Shown here: piece after piece, positions 6,084-12,758 of the stretch
Numbering within the stretch: position 1 is the stretch's first letter
Layout of the letters: every line of letters begins with the position of its first letter
Assembly (NCBI RefSeq): GCF_943912555.1
Contig: NZ_CALTUR010000046.1
Span: 1 to 12,758 of the forward strand
Length of the DNA: 12,758 nt
From: an uncultured Streptococcus sp.
GTDB taxonomy: Bacteria; Bacillota; Bacilli; Lactobacillales; Streptococcaceae
Direction: 5' to 3'
Translations under genes and position numbers: made by a program
Notes under the pieces: generated by a model
Seen by the model: only the letters and a program-made list of their open reading frames with translations
Databases searched by the model: none
Told to the model about the DNA's origin: nothing

Positions 6084-6850
6084 TTGTTTTCCTCTTTTAG
6101 TAATTGTCCCCAGTCTGCTAGGGAATCAATAAATTTCTTTGATTTTAGGTGAATCCCAACGTACTCTTCGTAGAGTTGATCCATAAATTGGCGTAGCTCT
6201 TGCTTGATTTCGGACTTGAGCGAAATGGTCTCCAAGGTCTCAAAATCAATTGCTTGAAATTGATTGAGCAGATAGGGGATATTGGGATTGAGATGGCAAC
6301 GTCTCTCATCTTCATGATAATGATCTGGACAGAGGCAGGCTCCATATTTGAAAGAAAAGTCAAAAGCCTGACCGACCCGATGGCAGAATACACACTCATT
6401 AAAATTGAGGCTGATCCCAAATCGAGTCAAGATTTGGATTTCAAAAATATTGGTCAAAACCTGATAATCCAAGCCCGCTTCCATCAACTCCAAAGTCTTT
6501 TGCAAAAAAGCAAACAAGGGGGCATCCTGCTGATTGTCCTGTAAACTAGAATCTGCAAGAGCTGCCACGTAGGTCGCATAAGCCATGACAAAGAGGTCAC
6601 TATTAATCTTGGGAAAAGTCATCACCTCATGATAGTCCTCGATGTAGCTAAGCCCGTCATCATTGATTCGCAAGAGAAATCGTGCCAGCACTAAGGGCTG
6701 AATAACAGGTGCCAGCTTAGACTGGCCAGCATGTTTGACAAAAAACATGCGCTTGCCAGCCTGTTCTGTAAAAATCTTGACTAGCTTGTCATCCTCCCGA
6801 AAATTGCGATTGTAGAGCACCAAGCCTTGACTCGTGATAGACTGAATCAT
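6080..6850 (-). CDS. recO: DNA repair protein RecO
   Basis: A 256-residue protein that acts with RecF/RecR to load RecA on SSB-coated single-stranded DNA. The N-terminal ~80 residues ([24 protein letters not shown]) are the OB-fold domain. A helical C-terminal domain follows with a probable zinc site: C153 and C156 in ECVFCHRVG, and C172, C174 and H177 in ACLCPDHYH. Length is usual. It overlaps araT upstream and plsX downstream by ATGA junctions, so all three are translated in tight coupling, a conserved streptococcal arrangement despite unrelated functions. Confidence 0.95.
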   Translation of the reverse strand: MIQSITSQGLVLYNRNFREDDKLVKIFTEQAGKRMFFVKHAGQSKLAPVIQPLVLARFLLRINDDGLSYIEDYHEVMTFPKINSDLFVMAYATYVAALADSSLQDNQQDAPLFAFLQKTLELMEAGLDYQVLTNIFEIQILTRFGISLNFNECVFCHRVGQAFDFSFKYGACLCPDHYHEDERRCHLNPNIPYLLNQFQAIDFETLETISLKSEIKQELRQFMDQLYEEYVGIHLKSKKFIDSLADWGQLLKEENK

Positions 6851-8016
6851 GCTTCTCTCATGTACTCCTCAAGTCGTTTCATGGCTTCTTCAATAGTCTC
6901 CATACTGGCCGCATAAGATAGGCGAACATAGCCTTCCCCGTAACGTCCAAAAGCTGCTCCAGGGATAAAGGCAACAGCCTTCTTCTGAGCAAAATCCTTC
7001 AGAAAAGCAAAGGAATCTTGATTGTAGCCCGCTGGAATCTTAGCAAAGATATAGAAGGCACCGTCTGGTTTGATAATCTCAAAATCAAGAGCAGTCATTT
7101 TCTCGATAATATAATCTCGACGCTGGATATACTCCTTCTTCATAGATTCCGCATCGTTTTTACCAGCCGTCAAGGCTTCCACCGCAGCATGTTGAGCCAT
7201 GGTATTTGCAGCAGTCACCAAGTACTGGTGACTCTTGATCAACTGAGCTGTAAAGGCAGCAGGAGCAAAAATCAGACCCAAACGCCATCCTGTCATGGCA
7301 TGTGATTTAGATAGACCATTGATAATAATGGCCTGATCTCTCAACATAGTTCCCAGAGATACATGGGCTTCCCCTGTGTAGGTCAATTCTGAGTAAACCT
7401 CATCACAGACAACGAAAATCTCATACTTGCGTAAAACAGCTGCTAAGGCTTCCAATTGCTCCCGACTATAGGTAATTCCTGTCGGATTGGCTGGATAATT
7501 GAGAATAACCGCCTTGATCTTGTCTCCCTGCTCCAAAATGGCTTTCTCCAACATTTCAGGAGTCAAGACAAAACCATTTTCAGTTGTGTCAATCTCGACA
7601 ACCTCTGCCCCAACTAGATTAACAATCGGTTCATAGCCTGGATAGGCAGGAGCTGGCAAGAGCACCTTGTCTCCCTCTTCCAAAATAGCTGTCAAAGTAG
7701 CAGATAAAGCCTCTGTAGCCCCAATTGTAACCAAGATTTCATTTTCAGGAGCATAGTCCAGTTGGTACTTTTCCTTAACAAAGTCACTGGCTGCCTGACG
7801 TAAAGTCAGCAGACCACTCATCCCTGTATAGTAGGATTGGTTCTGGTCAATCGCTCGCTTGGCCGCCTCCTTGACATGATCTGGCGTTGTAAAATCAGGT
7901 TCCCCCAAGGTCAAACGCAAGACCCCAGGAATCTCCGAAATAGCCTGGTCAAACTGACGAATCAACGAAACTTGAATCTTATCTAACTGTTTATTAAAGC
8001 GCTTAGTTAAGTCCAT
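6847..8016 (-). CDS. araT: class I pyridoxal-phosphate aminotransferase (AraT-like)
   Basis: A 389-residue cytoplasmic aminotransferase of the aspartate/aromatic group. The PLP Schiff-base lysine is K237 in [13 protein letters not shown]. Supporting residues are N177 in NPTG, D205 and Y208 in CDEVYSE, R245, and the late carboxylate-binding arginine in GYVRLSYA. The start [10 protein letters not shown] and the body resemble streptococcal proteins named AraT, which transfer amino groups between aromatic or branched amino acids and 2-oxoglutarate; substrate choice cannot be read from the sequence and an aspartate-type activity is possible. AGGAGG lies 5 bases before the ATG. It is the first gene of the araT-recO-plsX-acpP operon. 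Confidence 0.92.
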   Translation of the reverse strand: MDLTKRFNKQLDKIQVSLIRQFDQAISEIPGVLRLTLGEPDFTTPDHVKEAAKRAIDQNQSYYTGMSGLLTLRQAASDFVKEKYQLDYAPENEILVTIGATEALSATLTAILEEGDKVLLPAPAYPGYEPIVNLVGAEVVEIDTTENGFVLTPEMLEKAILEQGDKIKAVILNYPANPTGITYSREQLEALAAVLRKYEIFVVCDEVYSELTYTGEAHVSLGTMLRDQAIIINGLSKSHAMTGWRLGLIFAPAAFTAQLIKSHQYLVTAANTMAQHAAVEALTAGKNDAESMKKEYIQRRDYIIEKMTALDFEIIKPDGAFYIFAKIPAGYNQDSFAFLKDFAQKKAVAFIPGAAFGRYGEGYVRLSYAASMETIEEAMKRLEEYMREA

Positions 8017-8046
8017 AGATACCTCCTACTTTCAAAACGTATCTCT

Positions 8047-8075
8047 ATTATACTACAAAAGCCCCCCGACCGCAA
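8047..8075 (-). promoter_or_regulatory. promoter of the araT-recO-plsX-acpP operon
   Basis: A perfect TATAAT (8047-8052) lies about 30 bases before the araT ATG. Seventeen bases upstream is TTGCGG (8070-8075), a partial -35. The spacer holds a run of six G. It sits back to back with the promoter of the plus-strand YeiH-type gene. Confidence 0.7.
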
Positions 8076-8108
8076 AAATACATGATAGAATAGCTTTCCA
8101 CTTTCTAT

Positions 8109-8137
8109 TTTACTTTTCCTGTTTACAGGTCTATAAT
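8109..8137 (+). promoter_or_regulatory. promoter of the YeiH-type gene with a dyad in the spacer
   Basis: TTTACT (8109-8114), a 17-base spacer and a perfect TATAAT (8132-8137). The spacer contains a perfect dyad, CCTGT-TT-ACAGG (8118-8129). A dyad between -35 and -10 is a usual place for a repressor operator; I cannot match it to a known regulator. Confidence 0.6.
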
Positions 8138-8164
8138 GGTAACAGATTCTATTTGGAGGTTTTT

Positions 8165-9175
8165 ATGTCATTTCTATCAAAAAATGGAGCAGGCATCTTG
8201 GCCTGCCTTCTCATTTCAATCATATCTTGGTACTTAGGAGGATTCTTCCCTGTCATTGGCGCACCCGTCTTTGCGATTTTCATAAGCATGCTTCTCCATC
8301 CCTTTCTCTCGCCTTATAAACAACTGGATGCTGGATTGATCTTTAGTTCCAAGAAATTACTCCAATATGCCGTTATCTTGCTTGGTTTTGGTCTCAATAT
8401 CTCGCAAGTCTTTGCAGTTGGGCAATCTTCACTCCCTGTCATCCTGTCCACCATTTCAATAGCCTTGATTATTGCCTACCTCTTCCAGCGCTTCTTTGCA
8501 CTGGATACAAAACTGGCTACCTTGATTGGAGTAGGTTCTTCCATCTGTGGGGGCTCTGCCATTGCAGCGACAGCGCCCGTTATCCATGCCAAGGAAAAGG
8601 AAGTAGCCCAAGCCATCTCCGTTATCTTTTTCTTCAATGTCTTGGCTGCGCTCATATTTCCAACGCTAGGTACCTGGCTTCATCTATCCAATGAAGGCTT
8701 CGCCCTCTTTGCAGGAACTGCGGTCAATGATACTTCCTCTGTAACGGCTACCGCCAGCGCTTGGGACAGTCTCTACCAGACCAATACCCTCGAATCCGCA
8801 ACCATTGTCAAACTCACACGGACTCTAGCTATCATCCCCATCACTCTCTTTCTCTCCTACTGGCAAAGTCGCGAGCAAAAAAATAAGCAAGGCCTTCAAC
8901 TGAAAAAAGTCTTCCCACTTTTTATCCTTTACTTTATCCTTGCATCTCTCCTAACCACCCTCCTGACCTCTCTTGGTGTGTCCAGTAGTTTCTTTACCCC
9001 ACTCAAACAACTCTCCAAATTTCTCATCATCATTGCCATGAGTGCTATCGGACTCAAAACCAATCTGCTAGCTATGGTCAAATCCAGCGGAAAATCTATT
9101 ATCCTCGGAGCCATCTGCTGGATTGCCATCATCCTCACTAGTCTTGGTATGCAGACCCTTATCGGCATTTTCTAA
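8165..9175 (+). CDS. YeiH/UPF0324 family integral membrane protein
   Basis: A 336-residue membrane protein with about ten hydrophobic segments spread along its length. The family signature is clear: [22 protein letters not shown] near residues 120-145, followed by [27 protein letters not shown] and a [10 protein letters not shown] stretch. The family is annotated as putative sulfate exporter or uncharacterised conserved membrane protein; its substrate is not settled, so no specific transport role is claimed. Start choice: the reading frame opens at a TTG at 8153, but that TTG is part of the TTTGGAGG ribosome binding site; the ATG at 8165 lies 5 bases after GGAGG and is the real start. It is divergent from araT and convergent with the CoA-binding protein gene. 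The stop codon touches a BOX element. Confidence 0.92.
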   Translation: MSFLSKNGAGILACLLISIISWYLGGFFPVIGAPVFAIFISMLLHPFLSPYKQLDAGLIFSSKKLLQYAVILLGFGLNISQVFAVGQSSLPVILSTISIALIIAYLFQRFFALDTKLATLIGVGSSICGGSAIAATAPVIHAKEKEVAQAISVIFFFNVLAALIFPTLGTWLHLSNEGFALFAGTAVNDTSSVTATASAWDSLYQTNTLESATIVKLTRTLAIIPITLFLSYWQSREQKNKQGLQLKKVFPLFILYFILASLLTTLLTSLGVSSSFFTPLKQLSKFLIIIAMSAIGLKTNLLAMVKSSGKSIILGAICWIAIILTSLGMQTLIGIF

Positions 9176-9325
9176 CACTCTTCGAAAATCTCTTCAAACC
9201 ACGTCAACGTCGCCTTGCCGTAGGTATGGTTACTGACTTCGTCAGTTCTATCTGCAACCTCAAAACTGTGTTTTGAGCAGCCTGCGGCTAGTTTCCTAGT
9301 TTGTTCTTTGATTTTCATTGAGTAT
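9175..9325 (+). repeat. BOX element (boxA-boxB-boxC, one boxB)
   Basis: This 151-base segment carries the complement of the BOXA1R primer site at 9202-9223 with one mismatch. It runs from ACTCTTCGAAAATC near the start to GATTTTCATTGAGTAT at the end, which are imperfect inverted termini. Inner hairpins are ACTGAC/GTCAGT (9232-9246), CAAAAC/GTTTTG (9261-9275) and AGCC/GGCT (9279-9289). The length fits boxA (about 57), one boxB (about 44) and boxC (about 50). BOX elements are abundant non-coding repeats of pneumococcus and its close relatives and are probably moved by a transposase acting in trans. Its first base coincides with the last base of the YeiH-type stop codon. Confidence 0.92.
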
Positions 9326-9330
9326 AACAC

Positions 9331-9356
9331 AAAAGGTAGCCCACCAGCTACCTTTT
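9331..9356. terminator. bidirectional hairpin terminator
   Basis: AAAAGGTAGC and GCTACCTTTT form a perfect 10-base-pair stem with a 6-base loop. Both strands end in TTTT, so it can stop transcription of the plus-strand YeiH-type gene and of the convergent CoA-binding protein gene, whose stop codon is two bases away. Confidence 0.9.
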
Positions 9357-9357
9357 C

Positions 9358-9795
9358 TTATGCTTCCTCAATCAAGCGTGTATGTTCTCTCTTGATGCAA
9401 CGATTCATCACAATGTCATCGCATCCACCAGCACGCAAAATCTCTTCCGCTTCTAGACTTTCAAGTCCTAGCTGTGCCCAAAAAATCTTAGCATCAGCCT
9501 TTAGAAAATCACGCGCCACATCTGGCAAAAATTCACTGCGACGGTAAACATTGACAATATCTACAGGAAAAGGAATCTCTGCTAGACTAGCATAAGCCTT
9601 TTCACCCAAGATTTCGCCACCTGCCGCCTTGGGATTGACTGGGATAATTTTATAACCCCGATCCTGCATTTCCTTGGTCACTCGATTGCTAGTTGTTTCT
9701 TCACGGTCTGACAAACCCACCACAGCAAGGGTTTTACTCGTTGCGAGATACTGACAAATCACGCCATCACTTGGATTGATAAATTCTTGACTCAT
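9358..9795 (-). CDS. CoA-binding domain protein (YccU-like)
   Basis: A 145-residue cytoplasmic protein made almost entirely of a CoA-binding Rossmann-type domain. Visible family features are TLAVVGLSDREETTSNRVTK near residues 22-41, the GYKIIPVNPKA strand near 47-57, and PVDIVNVYRRSEF and AKIFWAQLG further on. Homologues bind CoA or a related nucleotide; the biological role is not known. Binding site AAAAGGAGG lies 6 bases before the ATG, and an extended -10 promoter lies upstream, so it is its own transcription unit after polA. Small conserved single-domain proteins of this kind are common in Firmicutes. Confidence 0.9.
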   Translation of the reverse strand: MSQEFINPSDGVICQYLATSKTLAVVGLSDREETTSNRVTKEMQDRGYKIIPVNPKAAGGEILGEKAYASLAEIPFPVDIVNVYRRSEFLPDVARDFLKADAKIFWAQLGLESLEAEEILRAGGCDDIVMNRCIKREHTRLIEEA

Positions 9796-9815
9796 AGAAA
9801 TCCTCCTTTTTCATC

Positions 9816-9824
9816 AGTATAGCA
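9816..9824 (-). promoter_or_regulatory. extended -10 promoter of the CoA-binding protein gene
   Basis: TGCTATACT on the minus strand is an extended -10 (TGnTATAAT type), about 20 bases before the ATG. The -35 place holds ATGCAA, a poor match, which an extended -10 can compensate for. Confidence 0.65.
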
Positions 9825-9854
9825 CATTTTGAAAAGGCTTGCATAATTTTACTA

Positions 9855-9880
9855 CAAAAAAGGAGGATTAGCCCCTTTTT
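9855..9880 (-). terminator. terminator after polA
   Basis: AAAAGG and CCTTTT arms with an inner GG/CC step and one bulged T, loop CTAAT, followed by T residues on the minus strand (9856-9861). It starts at the polA stop codon and separates polA from the CoA-binding protein gene. Confidence 0.75.
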
Positions 9881-12512
9881 ATTTAGCCTCGTACCAGGTT
9901 GCCCCTTCATTTTCATCTGCGATGAGGGGAACACTGAGTTGAATGGCTTCTTCCATGGTCTGTTTGACCAATTTTTTCATTTCTGCTAGTTCAGATTTAG
10001 GAACTTCAAGGACGATTTCATCGTGCACTTGCAGAAGCATCTTAGTATGATAACAACCTGCAACCAAGGCCTTATCCAGCTGAATCATGGCAATCTTGAG
10101 AATATCTGCTGCCGAACCCTGGATAGGTGAGTTGATAGCAGTCCGCTCCGCAAAACCACGAATGTTAAAGTTTCGCGAATTGATATCTGGCAACTCACGG
10201 CGACGCTTGAAGAGGGTTTCTACATAGCCCTTATCACGCGCCTCACGCACCACTTCATCCATGTAGTTTTTAATGCCTGGGAAGCGTTCAAAGTAGGTAT
10301 CAATGTAAGCTTTGGCCTCCTTACGGCTGATGCCCAAATTATTAGACAGACCAAAATCTGAAATCCCGTAAACCACTCCAAAGTTAACTGCTTTGGCATT
10401 GCGACGGTCGTTTGCAGTCACATCCTCAGGGCGTTCAATTCCAAAGACCCGCATGGCCGTCGAGGTATGGATATCTGCTCCCTCTTGAAAGGCCTTAATC
10501 AGATGCTCATCCTTAGAAATATGCGCCAAAACGCGCAATTCAATCTGTGAATAGTCCGAGCTGAGCAACACACTATCCTCCCACTCAGGCACAAAAGCCT
10601 TACGAATGAGACGGCCTTGCTCCAAACGCACAGGAATATTTTGCAAGTTTGGATCCACACTAGACAGACGCCCAGTCTGGGTCAAATCCTGCACATAGCG
10701 AGTATGAATCTTGCCATCAGCCAAAATCCAGTCCTGCAAGCCAATTACATAAGTGGATTGAATCTTAGCAATCTGACGGTAATCGAGAATTTTCTTAACA
10801 ATCGGCGCAATAGGAGCCAGACGCTCCAAGACATCCACCGCTGTCGAATATCCAGTCTTGGTTTTCTTAGTGTATTCTAGAGGAAGTTCCAATTTTTCAA
10901 AGAGAAGCACGCCCAACTGCTTAGGCGAGTTGATATTAAACTCCTCACCAGCCAGTTCGTAAATCTCCTGAGTCAGTTTTTCAATGACAAGCTCATTTTC
11001 AGCCTGCATCTCAAGCAAGGTCTCTTTCTTGACCGTAATCCCAGCAATTTCCATCTTGGCAAGGACAAAAGCCAGAGGTTGCTCCATATCATAAAGAAGC
11101 TCTAATTGCCCATTTTCACTGAGTTTTTCAAGCAAAATAGGCTCAGTCTCGACCAAAACTGCAAGCTTACGAGCTAAATGCTCCAAGAATTTCTCGCGTT
11201 CAGGAATGGCCTTCTTAACTCCCCTACCATAGAAAGTCTCATCATCAACCAAGTAAGTCTGGCCATAAAGACTAGAGATGGTCGCAATTTCATTGTCCTC
11301 CACAGTCGAAAGGAGGTATTTAGCCAAACGGCTGTCAAAAGCAGGAGCCTGCAAATTCACACCAAAACGATTCAAGAGAACTTTAGCTTTCTTAAAGTCA
11401 TAAACTCTCAAAGGTGTTTTTTCTAAGAAGTCCTTGAAAATCGGCTCTTGCAACAGCTCAAGCTTGTCTGTGGCATAGAGCTTATCTTCACAAGACCAAG
11501 CAAAACCAACCAAATCATCCGTATGGTAATTCTCACCAAAAAGCTCAAAATGGAAGATAGACTCCTCACTCAGCATATTTTGACTGATTTGGTCAACAAT
11601 AGTAAAGTCCAAACTTTCAGTCACATCGCCTGAAGACACATTTAAAGCCTGCTTGAGCTGTTTGAAGCCCATCTCATCGTAGAATTTCCCAAGATTTTCA
11701 ACATCTGGACCACTATAGACCAAATCCTCCAAACCAATCTCAATCGGTGCCTTGGTATCAATGGTCGCCAGTGTTTTAGACAAAAAGGCCTGTCCCTTAT
11801 CATTGATGAGATTTTCCTTCATCTTAGAAGCCTTCATCCCATCGATATTATCATAAATCCCCTCGAGCGAGCCATGCTCCAGCAAGAGCTTGATACCCGT
11901 CTTTTCACCGATTTTGGTCACCCCAGGGATATTATCCGACTTATCACCCATGAGCGCCTTGAGATCGATAAACTGCGTCGGTGTAATGCCCATCTTTTCC
12001 ATGAGATAATCTGGCGTAAAGGCCTCAAACTCAGCCACACCTTTCTTGGAAATCTCAACCACCGTATGCTCATCCGTCAGCTGAATCAAATCCTTGTCCC
12101 CACTGACAATGGTAATATTAAAACCATCCTGCTCTGCTAGTTTATCCAGTGTCCCAATGATATCATCTGCTTCATACTGAGCCAACTCATAATGACGAAT
12201 CCCCATATGATCCAGCAACTCTCGAATAAAGGGAAATTGCTCACGAAACTCATCAGGAGTCTTAGCCCGACCACCCTTATAGTCCGCATACATCTCTGTA
12301 CGGAAGGTCGTCTTTCCCGCATCAAAAGCCACCAAAATATGACTCGGCTCAACCCGCTCCAACAAATGGCTCAACATCAATTGGAAGCCATAAATCGCAT
12401 TGGTATGAAGACCAGCTGCATTTTTAAAACGGTCCAACTGCTGATAGAGCGCAAAAAACGCCCGAAAAGCAACAGAAGACCCATCAATCAATAATAATTT
12501 TTTCTTATCCAT
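9879..12512 (-). CDS. polA: DNA polymerase I
   Basis: An 877-residue enzyme that fills gaps and removes RNA primers. The N-terminal ~290 residues are the 5'-3' nuclease (MDKKKLLLIDGSSVAFRAFFAL, YEADDIIGTL, SGDKDLIQL, GDKSDNIPGV). The middle region is the degenerate proofreading domain; the metal-binding acidic set of E. coli Pol I is not apparent, consistent with pneumococcal Pol I lacking 3'-5' activity. The polymerase domain has motif A (SSDYSQIELRVLAHIS, about residue 654), motif B (RRNAKAVNFGVVYG) and motif C (QVHDEIVLEV, H830-D831-E832). The frame extends upstream to a TTG at 12566, but family length, the MDKKK start and the lack of a binding site there favour the ATG at 12512. A TATAAT lies just six bases before that ATG, so the mRNA may be leaderless. 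Confidence 0.97.
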   Translation of the reverse strand: MDKKKLLLIDGSSVAFRAFFALYQQLDRFKNAAGLHTNAIYGFQLMLSHLLERVEPSHILVAFDAGKTTFRTEMYADYKGGRAKTPDEFREQFPFIRELLDHMGIRHYELAQYEADDIIGTLDKLAEQDGFNITIVSGDKDLIQLTDEHTVVEISKKGVAEFEAFTPDYLMEKMGITPTQFIDLKALMGDKSDNIPGVTKIGEKTGIKLLLEHGSLEGIYDNIDGMKASKMKENLINDKGQAFLSKTLATIDTKAPIEIGLEDLVYSGPDVENLGKFYDEMGFKQLKQALNVSSGDVTESLDFTIVDQISQNMLSEESIFHFELFGENYHTDDLVGFAWSCEDKLYATDKLELLQEPIFKDFLEKTPLRVYDFKKAKVLLNRFGVNLQAPAFDSRLAKYLLSTVEDNEIATISSLYGQTYLVDDETFYGRGVKKAIPEREKFLEHLARKLAVLVETEPILLEKLSENGQLELLYDMEQPLAFVLAKMEIAGITVKKETLLEMQAENELVIEKLTQEIYELAGEEFNINSPKQLGVLLFEKLELPLEYTKKTKTGYSTAVDVLERLAPIAPIVKKILDYRQIAKIQSTYVIGLQDWILADGKIHTRYVQDLTQTGRLSSVDPNLQNIPVRLEQGRLIRKAFVPEWEDSVLLSSDYSQIELRVLAHISKDEHLIKAFQEGADIHTSTAMRVFGIERPEDVTANDRRNAKAVNFGVVYGISDFGLSNNLGISRKEAKAYIDTYFERFPGIKNYMDEVVREARDKGYVETLFKRRRELPDINSRNFNIRGFAERTAINSPIQGSAADILKIAMIQLDKALVAGCYHTKMLLQVHDEIVLEVPKSELAEMKKLVKQTMEEAIQLSVPLIADENEGATWYEAK

Positions 12513-12518
12513 ACACCC

Positions 12519-12524
12519 ATTATA
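12519..12524 (-). promoter_or_regulatory. -10 element of polA, immediately before the start codon
   Basis: A perfect TATAAT on the minus strand is followed by GGGTGT and then the polA ATG. Transcription normally begins about seven bases past a -10, which would put the first base of the mRNA at the A of the ATG. No strong -35 is seen: TGGTAT is found at 17 bases. Another upstream promoter cannot be ruled out. Confidence 0.5.
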
Positions 12525-12635
12525 AAGGAAAGCACCAAAAAATACCATTGGGAAGAGCCAGACCAAGTATTTTTCATACTTTTTCCGAATAAATAGATAG
12601 AAGCATCAAATCTAGTAAACCTAGTTTTAAAAATG

Positions 12636-12644
12636 TGCTATAAT
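12636..12644 (+). promoter_or_regulatory. extended -10 promoter of the Rpn-family gene
   Basis: TGCTATAAT on the plus strand, 15 bases before the ATG at 12660, with AAAGGAG between them. The -35 place (TAAACC) is poor, which an extended -10 can offset. Confidence 0.7.
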
Positions 12645-12659
12645 GAAAGGAGAGAAAGT

Positions 12660-12758
12660 ATGACATTACGTCATCCGGGCATCAGCCCGACTAATGATTT
12701 GGTTGCTAAGAAAATCTTTAGCAATCCAGAAATCACTTGTCAATTTATTCGCGATATG
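12660..12758 (+). CDS. Rpn-family PD-(D/E)XK nuclease / transposase-like protein, N-terminal part
   Basis: The first 33 codons of a gene running off the right edge, starting MTLRHPGISPTNDLVAKKIF and ending at CQFIRDM. The start with D13 and the KKIFSNPE segment resembles what I recall of the Rpn family of recombination-promoting nucleases (also annotated as PD-(D/E)XK transposase family) common in streptococci, in which the opening S/PTND.(V/F)FK.(I/L)F motif is conserved. AAAGGAG and an extended -10 lie upstream. The catalytic core is outside the window, so completeness and activity cannot be judged. Confidence 0.7.
   Translation, partial: MTLRHPGISPTNDLVAKKIFSNPEITCQFIRDM

Noticed and set aside
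8153..8164. TTG start of the YeiH-type protein
   Set aside because: The TTG is part of the TTTGGAGG ribosome binding site for the ATG at 8165.
12513..12566. 18-residue N-terminal extension of DNA polymerase I
   Set aside because: It opens at a TTG with no ribosome binding site, contains the likely promoter, and the family begins at MDKKK.

Overview
The window looks like a chromosomal segment of a Mitis-group Streptococcus (S. mitis / S. pneumoniae / S. pseudopneumoniae type). The reasons are two secreted proteins with choline-binding repeats, which imply choline-decorated teichoic acid; a BOX element containing a near-exact match to the BOXA1R primer site; a PolA that from memory closely resembles pneumococcal PolA and has the same 877-residue form; and the gene order polA - CoA-binding protein - YeiH-type protein - araT - recO - plsX - acpP. 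As I recall, that order in pneumococcus lies next to the comAB exporter genes.

Layout from the right edge, following the mostly minus-strand transcription. At the far right is the plus-strand start of an Rpn/PD-(D/E)XK family gene (12660 to the edge). Divergent from it are polA (12512 to 9879) and a small CoA-binding protein gene (9795 to 9358). A plus-strand YeiH/UPF0324 membrane protein gene (8165 to 9175) follows; its stop codon abuts a BOX element and a hairpin terminator. Divergent from that gene, araT, recO, plsX and acpP form a compact operon with two 4-base ATGA overlaps and a clear terminator after acpP.

The left 4.8 kb is the accessory part. Beyond acpP lie, all on the minus strand: a choline-binding NlpC/P60 peptidoglycan hydrolase (4682 to 3831); a second choline-binding protein with six 20-residue repeats and an unrecognised C-terminal domain (3718 to 2549); a small double-glycine pheromone gene found by reading the intergenic DNA (2396 to 2250, 48 residues); an AgrC/ComD/BlpH-type histidine kinase (2216 to 870); and a LytTR response regulator (873 to 142). 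A good terminator follows the regulator. A possible further gene start lies at the left edge.

Main interpretation: the pheromone, kinase and regulator form a complete ComCDE/BlpCHR-like quorum-sensing cassette that does not match ComCDE or BlpCHR as I remember them. The mature peptide should begin GIFED, like the GLWED of BlpC. Upstream of the NlpC/P60 gene is a direct repeat with 21-base period. Its first half fits the LytTR operator consensus at all nine positions, and the promoter has a perfect -10 but no -35. This suggests a pheromone-controlled, choline-targeted cell-wall hydrolase, by analogy with competence-controlled CbpD fratricide. The regulatory link is inference. No peptide exporter lies in the window.
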